A stretch of DNA of 64,000 nucleotides. Source: Buttiauxella ferragutiae (GTDB taxonomy: Bacteria; Pseudomonadota; Gammaproteobacteria; Enterobacterales; Enterobacteriaceae). The notes below the pieces were generated by a model. That model was not told the DNA's origin, made no database searches, and saw nothing but the letters and a program-made list of their open reading frames with translations. Numbering within the stretch: position 1 is the first letter of the stretch; every line of letters begins with the position of its first letter. The translations under genes and the position numbers were made by a program. Below are positions 17,747 through 26,252 of this stretch, in pieces. The DNA is taken from the NCBI RefSeq assembly GCF_001654915.1, contig NZ_LXEQ01000017.1, one strand, 5' to 3'.

Positions 17747-17774
17747 GGGCCGGGATATCCTGGCCTTTTTTTTG
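17747..17774 (+). terminator. Hairpin-terminator between mnmG and rsmG
   Basis: GGCCGGG and a complementary CCTGGCC with one G-T pair close a four-base ATAT loop and are followed by eight T residues. It looks like a true intrinsic terminator inside what is usually read as the gid operon, so it probably attenuates rsmG expression. Confidence 0.8.
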
Positions 17775-17800
17775 ACAGATTTTGATGGATACAGACTGCC

Positions 17801-18424
17801 GTGCTTAACAAACTGAATCGCCTGCTGAAAAGCGCGGGTATCACGTTACCAGAAAACCAGAAAGTACAGCTGGTAGGGTATGTTGAATTGCTCCACAAGT
17901 GGAACAAAGCATATAACCTGACTTCAGTACGTAACCCAGATGACATGTTGGTGCGCCATATTCTCGACAGCATTGTTGTCGAACCGTATTTGCAGGGATC
18001 GCGTTTTATCGACGTCGGTACTGGGCCGGGTTTACCGGGTATTCCACTGGCGATTGTACGTCCTGATGCGCATTTTACGCTGCTTGATAGCCTGGGTAAG
18101 CGTGTACGCTTCTTACGCCAGGTTCAGCATGAGCTGCATCTTGAAAACATCACGCCGGTGCAAAGTCGTGTGGAAGAGTTCCCTGCACAACCGCCATTTG
18201 ATGGCGTCATCAGCCGTGCTTTTGCTTCTATGACGGACATGGTGACCTGGTGTAAGCATCTGCCAGCGGAGAATGGTTGCTTCTACGCTCTAAAGGGTTT
18301 ACGCCCTGATGATGAGATTGCAACCTTGCCTGAGAACTTTAGCGTTGAAGAAGTTATTCGTTTGCAGGTTCCGGAGCTTGATGGTGAACGACATTTGGTG
18401 ATGATTAAGGCAAACAAAACTTAA
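17801..18424 (+). CDS. rsmG: 16S rRNA (guanine527-N7)-methyltransferase RsmG (GidB)
   Basis: A 207-residue SAM-dependent methyltransferase acting on G527 of 16S rRNA, next to the streptomycin-binding site. The SAM motif 'FIDVGTGPGLPGIPLAI' lies near residues 67-83, followed by 'LLDSLGKRVRFL'. The start codon is GTG at 17801, as in E. coli, giving MLNKLNRLLKSAGI. In relatives its loss gives low-level streptomycin resistance; the sequence here looks intact. Confidence 0.97.
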   Translation: MLNKLNRLLKSAGITLPENQKVQLVGYVELLHKWNKAYNLTSVRNPDDMLVRHILDSIVVEPYLQGSRFIDVGTGPGLPGIPLAIVRPDAHFTLLDSLGKRVRFLRQVQHELHLENITPVQSRVEEFPAQPPFDGVISRAFASMTDMVTWCKHLPAENGCFYALKGLRPDDEIATLPENFSVEEVIRLQVPELDGERHLVMIKANKT

Positions 18425-19043
18425 TATTTATCAAAAAAAGGTGAGAAAGGATTGTTTCGTGAACGTTAAAAATACAAGGGAAAATGGCTGACACCCCTGG
18501 TTACATTTAACGATATTTTAACTTTATCGCCCCTATTTTTTAACTAGCTATCTATTATCGAACTTAAAAATAGTTAACATTGAAAATATAACCGTGCTAA
18601 TTGTTTTGTGAATTTTTTACTTAGCCTAATGTTAAAAGCTTAATAAAAATGTCAATGAAATGTTTTTGCAGTGTTTCAGGTTGTTTTAAATAGACTAGAC
18701 TGTAATCAGCTTATTTATCAGACATCTGTGTTTCGCACTTTAAGAGACAGACAAATGTCCAGAGCATATGACATGTTCGATTTGTGATCTGGTGCACGCT
18801 TTATTCTATGGGTATTTCGGTTATTTGCAGTTTTCAGGAAAATAACCGCTATTCAGCAAAAGTTGAAAAATAACGGTACAGGAAAATATTTAAACATTTG
18901 TTCACCTTTTTGCTACTTATTGTTTGAAATCACGGGGCCGCACCGTATAATTTGCTCGCTTTTTGAGGCTTGACTCGGAGTCGTAAAGGAAGTTTTATAC
19001 GACACGCGACATACCCCGAAGGGAGCAGGAGTTAGGATACGCC
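18425..19043. other. AT-rich intergenic region upstream of the atp operon
   Basis: These 619 bp between rsmG and atpI hold no convincing coding sequence. The first 480 bp are markedly AT-rich (for example around 18520-18680). The last 120 bp carry the atp promoter. I could not identify a known regulator site with confidence. H-NS or Fis binding would be plausible from the base composition but is not shown. Confidence 0.7.
18924..18951 (+). promoter_or_regulatory. Sigma-70 promoter of the atp operon
   Basis: TTGAAA (18924-18929) and a perfect TATAAT (18946-18951) are separated by 16 bp. The start would fall near 18958, leaving an untranslated leader of about 85 bases before atpI. This is the strongest promoter-like sequence in the gap. 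Confidence 0.8.
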
Positions 19044-19424
19044 ATGTCTGTGTCGCTATTGAGTAGAAACGTTGCTCGTAAGCTTCTGTTCCTTCAGCTA
19101 CTTGCAGTGATAGCAATTGGATTGCTGTTTTGCCTCAAAGACCCCGCGTGGGGTGCTTCTGCTTTCGGCGGAGGCCTGGCAGCCTGGTTGCCAAATGCAG
19201 TGTTTATGAATTTCGCCTGGCGTCACCAGGTGCATACACCGTCTAAAGGCCGTTTGGCCTGGACCTTCGCTATCGGCGAAGTGTTAAAGGTGATTGCGAG
19301 CTTTACCATACTGGTGGTGGCGTTAGCTGGTTTTAAGGCGGTATTGTTGCCGCTTATTGTGACGTGGGTTTCGGTGCTGGTTGTGCAGATACTCGCACCA
19401 GCTGTAATTAACAACAAAGGGTAA
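19044..19424 (+). CDS. atpI: ATP synthase accessory protein AtpI
   Basis: A 126-residue small membrane protein with four hydrophobic segments, the first gene of the atp operon. It is thought to help assemble the c-ring and is not part of the finished enzyme. The AGGAG of 'GGGAGCAGGAG' ends at 19031, twelve bases before the ATG. The conserved C-terminus 'LVVQILAPAVINNKG' matches the enterobacterial family. Confidence 0.95.
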   Translation: MSVSLLSRNVARKLLFLQLLAVIAIGLLFCLKDPAWGASAFGGGLAAWLPNAVFMNFAWRHQVHTPSKGRLAWTFAIGEVLKVIASFTILVVALAGFKAVLLPLIVTWVSVLVVQILAPAVINNKG

Positions 19425-19432
19425 GAGGCATC

Positions 19433-20251
19433 ATGTCTGCAGGAGAAATCTCTACACCGCAGGAGTATATAGGCCACCATCTGAATAACCTTCAGTTGGA
19501 CCTGCGTACTTTCTCGCTGGTGGATCCGCATAACCCCCCGGCCACCTTCTGGACGCTCAATATTGACTCCATGTTCTTCTCCGTGGTTCTGGGTTTCTTG
19601 TTCCTGGTGTTATTCCGCAAAGTAGCTAAAAATGCTACCAGTGGTGTCCCAGGGAAATTCCAGACAGCAGTTGAGTTGATCATCGGTTTTGTTAATAGCA
19701 GTGTCAAAGACATGTACCATGGCAAAAGCAAGGTCATCGCACCGCTAGCCTTGACTGTCTTTGTCTGGGTATTCCTGATGAACTTGATGGACCTGCTGCC
19801 AATCGATTTCTTGCCATATATCGGCGAGCACATCTTTGGCCTGCCAGCCCTGCGTGTGGTGCCGTCTGCGGACGTGAATATCACCCTGTCTATGGCGCTG
19901 GGCGTGTTTATCCTGATTCTTTTCTACAGCATCAAAATGAAAGGCATTGGCGGCTTCACGAAAGAGCTGACGCTGCAGCCGTTCAATCACTGGGCATTTA
20001 TTCCTTTCAACTTAATCCTTGAAGGTGTAAGCCTGCTGTCCAAGCCTATCTCACTTGGTCTGCGACTGTTCGGCAACATGTATGCCGGTGAATTGATTTT
20101 CATTCTGATTGCTGGTCTGTTGCCGTGGTGGTCACAGTGGATTCTGAGTGTGCCTTGGGCCATTTTCCACATCCTGATCATTACGCTGCAAGCCTTCATT
20201 TTCATGGTTCTGACGATTGTCTATCTGTCGATGGCATCTGAAGAGCATTGA
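19433..20251 (+). CDS. atpB: F0F1 ATP synthase subunit a
   Basis: A 272-residue inner-membrane subunit that forms the proton half-channels against the c-ring. The essential arginine lies in 'PISLGLRLFGNMYAGE' (near residue 211) and the other conserved polar residues are in the last two helices. It is separated from atpI by 8 bp and shows the strong hydrophobicity expected across five or six membrane segments. Confidence 0.98.
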   Translation: MSAGEISTPQEYIGHHLNNLQLDLRTFSLVDPHNPPATFWTLNIDSMFFSVVLGFLFLVLFRKVAKNATSGVPGKFQTAVELIIGFVNSSVKDMYHGKSKVIAPLALTVFVWVFLMNLMDLLPIDFLPYIGEHIFGLPALRVVPSADVNITLSMALGVFILILFYSIKMKGIGGFTKELTLQPFNHWAFIPFNLILEGVSLLSKPISLGLRLFGNMYAGELIFILIAGLLPWWSQWILSVPWAIFHILIITLQAFIFMVLTIVYLSMASEEH

Positions 20252-20299
20252 TTTTACTTACCACTACTGCGTTTTAACTGAAACAAACTGGAGACTGTC

Positions 20300-20539
<240 letters not shown>

Positions 20540-20600
20540 TAAGCATTGCTTAACATATCAAGCAATATCAGAACGTTAACTAACAAAGAGGCATTGTGCT

Positions 20601-21071
20601 GTGAATCTTAACGCAACAATCCTCGGCCAGGCCATCGCGTTTGTCCTGTTTGTTCTGTTCTGCATGAAGTACGTATGGCCGCCAATCATGGCTGCCATCG
20701 AGAAGCGTCAACAAGAAATTGCTGACGGTCTCTCTTCTGCAGAACGTGCCAAAAAGGACCTTGACCTTGCACAGGCCAACGCGACCGACCAGCTGAAAAA
20801 AGCCAAAGCGGAAGCTCAGGTGATTATTGAGCAAGCGAACAAACGCCGCTCACAGATCCTTGAAGAAGCTAAAACCGAGGCAGAGCAGGAACGTGACAAA
20901 ATCGTTGCACAGGCTCAGGCAGAAATCGACGCTGAGCGTAAACGCGCTCGTGAAGAACTGCGTAAGCAAGTGGCTCTGCTGGCAATTGCCGGTGCCGAGA
21001 AGATCATTGAACGTTCCGTGGATGAAGCTGCTAACAGCGACATCGTTGATAAACTGGTCGCTGAACTGTAA
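20601..21071 (+). CDS. atpF: F0F1 ATP synthase subunit b
   Basis: A 156-residue peripheral-stalk subunit. One N-terminal membrane helix (about residues 5-25) is followed by a long, highly charged right-handed coiled coil. The start codon is GTG at 20601, as in E. coli, giving MNLNATILGQAIAFVLF. Two copies hold the F1 head fixed through subunit delta. Confidence 0.98.
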   Translation: MNLNATILGQAIAFVLFVLFCMKYVWPPIMAAIEKRQQEIADGLSSAERAKKDLDLAQANATDQLKKAKAEAQVIIEQANKRRSQILEEAKTEAEQERDKIVAQAQAEIDAERKRAREELRKQVALLAIAGAEKIIERSVDEAANSDIVDKLVAEL

Positions 21072-21085
21072 GGAGGGAGGGGCTG

Positions 21086-21619
21086 ATGTCTGAATTTGTA
21101 ACTGTAGCTCGCCCCTACGCCAAAGCAGCTTTTGACTTTGCCGTCGAACACCAAGGCATTGATAACTGGCAGTCTATGCTAGCTTTCGCTGCTGAGGTGT
21201 CTAAAAACGAACAAATGACAGAGCTACTCTCCGGCGCTTTAGCCCCGGAAACGCTCTCTCAGTCGTTTATCTCTATTTGTGGTGACCAGTTAGACGCCAA
21301 CGGCCAGAACCTGATTAAGGTGATGGCTGAAAACGGTCGTTTGAAGGTTCTTCCTGATGTTCTAGAGCAATTCGTTCAACTGCGTGCAGCCCGCGAGGCT
21401 ACGGTTGAAGTCGAAGTGACTTCTGCCAGCGCGTTAAACGAAGCCCAGCTTTCGAAAATCAGCGCCGCGATGGAAAAACGTCTGTCACGCAAAGTTAAGC
21501 TGAATTGCAAAATTGATAAGTCTGTAATGGCAGGTGTCATCATCCGTGCGGGTGATATGGTCATTGATGGTAGCGTACGCGGCCGTCTTGATCGCCTGAC
21601 AGACGTCTTGCAGTCTTAA
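21086..21619 (+). CDS. atpH: F0F1 ATP synthase subunit delta
   Basis: A 177-residue F1 stator subunit that links the b dimer to the top of the alpha3beta3 head. The N-terminal 'VARPYAKAAFDFAVE' binds alpha subunits. The C-terminal 'IRAGDMVIDGSVRGRLDRL' is the family signature. It starts 14 bp after atpF behind a strong AAGGAGGG. Confidence 0.98.
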   Translation: MSEFVTVARPYAKAAFDFAVEHQGIDNWQSMLAFAAEVSKNEQMTELLSGALAPETLSQSFISICGDQLDANGQNLIKVMAENGRLKVLPDVLEQFVQLRAAREATVEVEVTSASALNEAQLSKISAAMEKRLSRKVKLNCKIDKSVMAGVIIRAGDMVIDGSVRGRLDRLTDVLQS

Positions 21620-21631
21620 GGGGACTGGAGC

Positions 21632-23173
21632 ATGCAACTGAATTCCACCGAAATCAGCGAACTGATCAAGCAGCGCATTGCTCAGTTCAGTGTTGTGAGC
21701 GAGGCTCACAACGAAGGTACAATCGTTTCTGTAAGTGACGGTATCATCCGCGTACACGGCCTGGCCGATGTAATGCAGGGTGAGATGATTTCCCTTCCGG
21801 GAAACCGTTACGCCATTGCACTGAACCTTGAGCGCGACTCTGTAGGTGCGGTAGTAATGGGTCCGTACGCTGACCTTGCCGAAGGCATGAAAGTTAAGTG
21901 TACTGGCCGTATTCTTGAAGTACCAGTTGGCCGTGGCCTGTTGGGCCGCGTGGTGAACACCCTGGGTGCGCCAATCGACGGTAAAGGTCCTCTGGACCAC
22001 GACGGCTTTGCTGCTGTTGAAGCGATTGCTCCGGGCGTAATCGAGCGTCAATCGGTAGACCAACCAGTTCAGACTGGTTATAAGTCTGTTGATGCCATGA
22101 TTCCAATCGGCCGTGGTCAGCGTGAGCTGGTCATCGGTGACCGTCAGACTGGTAAAACAGCGCTGGCGATCGATGCCATCATCAACCAACGTGATTCCGG
22201 CATCAAATGTATCTACGTTGCTATCGGCCAGAAAGCATCCACTATTTCTAACGTGGTTCGCAAACTGGAAGAACACGGCGCACTGGCTAACACCATCGTG
22301 GTGGTTGCTACTGCTTCTGAATCCGCTGCACTGCAATACCTGGCTCCGTATGCTGGTTGCGCAATGGGCGAATACTTCCGTGACCGCGGTGAAGATGCAC
22401 TGATCGTATACGATGACCTGTCTAAACAGGCTGTTGCGTACCGCCAGATCTCCCTGCTGCTTCGTCGTCCACCAGGTCGTGAAGCATTCCCAGGCGACGT
22501 GTTCTACCTCCACTCCCGTCTGCTGGAACGTGCTGCGCGTGTTAACGCCGAGTACGTTGAAGCATTCACCAAAGGTGAAGTGAAAGGTAAAACCGGTTCC
22601 CTGACTGCTCTGCCGATTATCGAAACTCAAGCTGGCGACGTTTCCGCGTTCGTTCCGACCAACGTAATTTCTATTACCGATGGTCAGATCTTCCTGGAAT
22701 CCAACCTGTTTAACGCCGGTATTCGTCCTGCGGTTAACCCGGGTATCTCCGTATCGCGTGTTGGTGGTGCTGCTCAGACCAAGATCATGAAAAAACTGTC
22801 CGGTGGTATCCGTACCGCTCTGGCACAGTATCGTGAACTGGCTGCGTTCTCTCAGTTTGCATCTGACCTTGACGACGCGACCCGTAAGCAGCTGAATCAC
22901 GGTCAAAAAGTGACCGAGCTTCTGAAGCAGAAACAATATGCGCCGATGTCTGTTGCGCAGCAGTCTCTGGTTCTGTTCGCTGCTGAACGTGGTTACCTCG
23001 AAGATGTGGAACTGGCTAAAATCGGTAGCTTCGAAGCCGCTCTGATGGCTTACGTTGACCGTGACCATGCTCCACTGATGCAAGAAATCAACCAATCTGG
23101 TGGCTATAACGACGAAATCGAAGGCAAGCTGAAAGGCATCCTCGATTCCTTCAAAGCAACTCAGTCCTGGTAA
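21632..23173 (+). CDS. atpA: F0F1 ATP synthase subunit alpha
   Basis: A 513-residue non-catalytic nucleotide-binding subunit of F1. The P-loop 'GDRQTGKT' is near residues 169-176 and the ATPase alpha/beta signature 'PAVNPGISVSRVGG' near 363-376. Length equals the E. coli subunit. It starts 12 bp after atpH with GGGG at 21620-21623 as ribosome site. Confidence 0.99.
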   Translation: MQLNSTEISELIKQRIAQFSVVSEAHNEGTIVSVSDGIIRVHGLADVMQGEMISLPGNRYAIALNLERDSVGAVVMGPYADLAEGMKVKCTGRILEVPVGRGLLGRVVNTLGAPIDGKGPLDHDGFAAVEAIAPGVIERQSVDQPVQTGYKSVDAMIPIGRGQRELVIGDRQTGKTALAIDAIINQRDSGIKCIYVAIGQKASTISNVVRKLEEHGALANTIVVVATASESAALQYLAPYAGCAMGEYFRDRGEDALIVYDDLSKQAVAYRQISLLLRRPPGREAFPGDVFYLHSRLLERAARVNAEYVEAFTKGEVKGKTGSLTALPIIETQAGDVSAFVPTNVISITDGQIFLESNLFNAGIRPAVNPGISVSRVGGAAQTKIMKKLSGGIRTALAQYRELAAFSQFASDLDDATRKQLNHGQKVTELLKQKQYAPMSVAQQSLVLFAAERGYLEDVELAKIGSFEAALMAYVDRDHAPLMQEINQSGGYNDEIEGKLKGILDSFKATQSW

Positions 23174-23223
23174 AGTCTGGCGGCTTGTCTTAGGGCAAGC
23201 CGCAAGGCATTGAGGAGAAGCTC

Positions 23224-24087
23224 ATGGCCGGCGCAAAAGAGATACGTAGTAAGATCGCAAGCGTCCAGAACACGCAGAAGATCACCAAAGCAATGGAAAT
23301 GGTCGCCGCGTCCAAAATGCGTAAATCGCAGGAACGCATGGCTGCCAGCCGTCCTTACGCAACAACAATGCGTAAAGTGATTGGCCACCTTGCTCTGGGT
23401 AATCTTGAATACAAACACCCTTACCTGGATGAACGCGAAATCAAACGCGTGGGCTACCTGGTGGTGTCCACTGACCGTGGTCTGTGTGGTGGCTTGAACA
23501 CTAACCTGTTCAAAAAGCTGCTGGCTGACATGAAAGAGTGGTCCGATAAAGGCGTTCAAAGCGAAATCGCAATGATCGGCTCCAAAGGCGTCTCTTTCTT
23601 CAACTCTGTAGGCGGCAATATTGTTGCCCAAGTGACAGGTATGGGTGATTTCCCTTCCGTGTCCGAGTTGATTGGCCCGGTGAAAGTGATGTTGCAGGCC
23701 TACGATGAAGGCCGTCTGGACAAGCTGTATGTTGTCAGCAACAAATTTATTAACACAATGTCTCAGGTTCCTACCCTCACCCAACTGCTGCCGTTACCGC
23801 CAGCAGAAGACGGTGAGTTGAAGAAGAAATCCTGGGATTATCTGTATGAACCTGATCCTAAAGCGCTGCTGGACACCTTGCTGCGCCGTTATGTGGAATC
23901 TCAGGTTTATCAGGGCGTCGTAGAAAACCTGGCCAGCGAGCAGGCCGCACGAATGGTGGCGATGAAAGCCGCTACCGACAATGGCGGCAGCCTGATTAAA
24001 GAGCTGCAGTTGGTTTACAACAAAGCTCGTCAGGCCAGCATTACTCAGGAACTCACCGAAATCGTCGGTGGCGCTTCCGCGGTATAA
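23224..24087 (+). CDS. atpG: F0F1 ATP synthase subunit gamma
   Basis: A 287-residue rotor shaft subunit. The N-terminal coiled coil begins 'AGAKEIRSKIASVQNTQKIT' and the C-terminal helix contains 'ITQELTEIVGGASAV', the family signature. It turns inside alpha3beta3 and joins the c-ring through epsilon. Confidence 0.98.
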   Translation: MAGAKEIRSKIASVQNTQKITKAMEMVAASKMRKSQERMAASRPYATTMRKVIGHLALGNLEYKHPYLDEREIKRVGYLVVSTDRGLCGGLNTNLFKKLLADMKEWSDKGVQSEIAMIGSKGVSFFNSVGGNIVAQVTGMGDFPSVSELIGPVKVMLQAYDEGRLDKLYVVSNKFINTMSQVPTLTQLLPLPPAEDGELKKKSWDYLYEPDPKALLDTLLRRYVESQVYQGVVENLASEQAARMVAMKAATDNGGSLIKELQLVYNKARQASITQELTEIVGGASAV

Positions 24088-24115
24088 CCAGGTTTACGTA
24101 TTTAGAGGATTCGAG

Positions 24116-25498
24116 ATGGCTACTGGAAAGATTATCCAGGTAATCGGCGCCGTGGTGGACGTCGAGTTCCCTCAGGATGCCGTACCAAAAGTGTACGACG
24201 CCCTTGAGGTTACAAATGGTAAAGAACGTCTGGTGCTGGAAGTTCAGCAACAGCTGGGTGGTGGCGTAGTTCGTACTATCGCCATGGGTACTTCTGACGG
24301 CCTGCGTCGCGGTCTGGAAGTGACTAACCTCGATCACCCAATTGAAGTGCCGGTAGGTAAAGCGACTCTGGGCCGTATCATGAACGTCTTGGGCGAGCCT
24401 ATCGACATGAAAGGCGATATCGGCGAAGAAGAGCGTTGGGCTATTCACCGTGCTGCACCAAGCTACGAAGAACTGTCTAGCTCCCAGGATCTGCTGGAAA
24501 CCGGCATCAAAGTAATGGACCTGATTTGTCCGTTCGCTAAGGGCGGTAAAGTCGGTCTGTTCGGTGGTGCGGGTGTAGGTAAAACTGTAAACATGATGGA
24601 GCTTATTCGTAACATCGCGATTGAGCACTCCGGTTACTCTGTGTTTGCAGGCGTGGGTGAGCGTACTCGTGAGGGTAACGACTTCTACCACGAAATGACC
24701 GACTCCAACGTTCTGGACAAAGTATCACTGGTTTATGGCCAGATGAACGAACCACCAGGTAACCGTCTGCGCGTAGCACTGACCGGTCTGACCATGGCTG
24801 AGAAGTTCCGTGACGAAGGTCGTGACGTTCTGCTGTTCGTTGATAACATTTACCGTTATACCCTGGCCGGTACAGAAGTATCTGCACTGCTGGGTCGTAT
24901 GCCATCTGCGGTAGGTTACCAGCCAACTCTGGCAGAAGAGATGGGTGTTTTGCAGGAGCGTATTACCTCCACCAAAACTGGCTCAATCACTTCTGTTCAA
25001 GCGGTATACGTACCTGCGGATGACTTGACTGACCCATCTCCAGCCACCACCTTTGCGCACTTGGATGCAACCGTGGTACTGAGCCGTAACATCGCGTCTC
25101 TGGGTATCTACCCTGCGGTAGATCCACTGGATTCCACCAGCCGTCAGTTAGATCCACTGGTTGTTGGCCAGGAACACTACGACACCGCGCGTGGCGTGCA
25201 GTCAATCCTGCAACGTTACCAGGAACTGAAAGATATCATCGCCATTCTTGGTATGGATGAACTTTCTGAAGAAGATAAATTGGTTGTAGCACGTGCGCGT
25301 AAGATCCAGCGCTTCCTGTCTCAGCCATTCTTCGTAGCAGAAGTCTTTACCGGTTCTCCGGGCAAGTTCGTATCGCTGAAAGATACTATCCGTGGCTTTA
25401 AAGGCATCATGGACGGCGAGTACGACCATCTGCCAGAGCAGGCGTTCTACATGGTTGGTACTATCGACGAAGCTGTTGAGAAAGCCAAAAAACTTTAA
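24116..25498 (+). CDS. atpD: F0F1 ATP synthase subunit beta
   Basis: A 460-residue catalytic subunit. P-loop 'GGAGVGKT' is near residue 150, the catalytic glutamate region 'GVGERTREGND' near 180 and 'PAVDPLDSTSR' is the family signature. I start at the ATG at 24116 (MATGKIIQVIG), preceded by AGAGGA. A longer reading frame overlapping atpG is not conserved. Confidence 0.99.
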   Translation: MATGKIIQVIGAVVDVEFPQDAVPKVYDALEVTNGKERLVLEVQQQLGGGVVRTIAMGTSDGLRRGLEVTNLDHPIEVPVGKATLGRIMNVLGEPIDMKGDIGEEERWAIHRAAPSYEELSSSQDLLETGIKVMDLICPFAKGGKVGLFGGAGVGKTVNMMELIRNIAIEHSGYSVFAGVGERTREGNDFYHEMTDSNVLDKVSLVYGQMNEPPGNRLRVALTGLTMAEKFRDEGRDVLLFVDNIYRYTLAGTEVSALLGRMPSAVGYQPTLAEEMGVLQERITSTKTGSITSVQAVYVPADDLTDPSPATTFAHLDATVVLSRNIASLGIYPAVDPLDSTSRQLDPLVVGQEHYDTARGVQSILQRYQELKDIIAILGMDELSEEDKLVVARARKIQRFLSQPFFVAEVFTGSPGKFVSLKDTIRGFKGIMDGEYDHLPEQAFYMVGTIDEAVEKAKKL

Positions 25499-25518
25499 CG
25501 CCTTAATCGGAGGGTGAT

Positions 25519-25938
25519 ATGGCAATGACTTACCACCTGGACGTCGTCAGCGCGGAGAGCCAAATGTTCTCCGGTCTGGTTGAGAAGATCCAGGTAACGG
25601 GTTGCGAAGGCGAACTGGGTATTTACCCTGGTCACGCACCGCTGCTCACCGCCATTAAGCCTGGTATGATCCGCATCGTGAAACAGCACGGACAAGAAGA
25701 GTATATCTACCTGTCCGGTGGTGTGTTGGAAGTGCAACCTGGCACCGTTACGGTGCTGGCCGATACCGCGATTCGTGGGCAGGACCTCGACGAAGCTCGA
25801 GCCCTGGAAGCGAAGCGTAAAGCGGAAGAGCGTATGCACACTTCCCACGGAGATGTGGACTACGCTCAGGCTTCTGCTGAACTGGCTAAAGCGATCGCGA
25901 AACTTCGTGTTATCGAGTTGACCAGAAAAGCGATGTAA
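25519..25938 (+). CDS. atpC: F0F1 ATP synthase subunit epsilon
   Basis: A 139-residue rotor subunit with an N-terminal beta-sandwich ('YHLDVVSAESQMFSG', 'GELGIYPGHAPLLT') and a C-terminal helical hairpin that can inhibit ATP hydrolysis. It is the last atp gene and is followed by a strong terminator at 25958-25995. Confidence 0.98.
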   Translation: MAMTYHLDVVSAESQMFSGLVEKIQVTGCEGELGIYPGHAPLLTAIKPGMIRIVKQHGQEEYIYLSGGVLEVQPGTVTVLADTAIRGQDLDEARALEAKRKAEERMHTSHGDVDYAQASAELAKAIAKLRVIELTRKAM

Positions 25939-25957
25939 CTACCTGCTTGAAAAGACA

Positions 25958-25995
25958 AATGCCAGCCAGGTTTCCCTGACTGGCATTTTTTTTTA
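25958..25995 (+). terminator. Terminator of the atp operon
   Basis: AATGCCAG pairs with CTGGCATT around a shorter inner stem (CAGG / CCTG), followed by nine T residues. It lies 20 bp after the atpC stop. Confidence 0.93.
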
Positions 25996-26252
25996 CCTCT
26001 TCGACAGCCATTCTTAGCAATAAACCAGGCTTTATTTCAGGTTGAAAATAAGCTTTAAACCAATGGCATAGCTCCTTTCATACGCATCTGTAGTACTTGT
26101 TTGCAGCAAAAAAGCCTAAACTTAGCCGTCAAATCTGTCTGCATTCTGCCGCGATGTATAAATTTCCGGCTGTGCAATTTGTGTTGCAAAATATGTAGAA
26201 TTTTCAACGAGAAATCGTTTTACTTCACTCTCAAATTAAAGTCAGGACGCGT
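25996..26252. other. glmU promoter region
   Basis: This gap between the atp terminator and glmU must hold the glmU promoter. In E. coli NagC activates glmU from sites here. I see AT-rich stretches such as TTGCAAAATATGTAGAAT ending at 26202, but no pair of elements that I would call with confidence, and no clear NagC palindrome. Confidence 0.4.

Noticed and set aside
21485..23095. Minus-strand open frame of 536 codons opposite atpA/atpH
   Set aside because: It lies wholly antisense to conserved atpA and the end of atpH. The translation is rich in His, Gln, Arg and Thr and resembles no family. It is a mirror effect of biased codon use.
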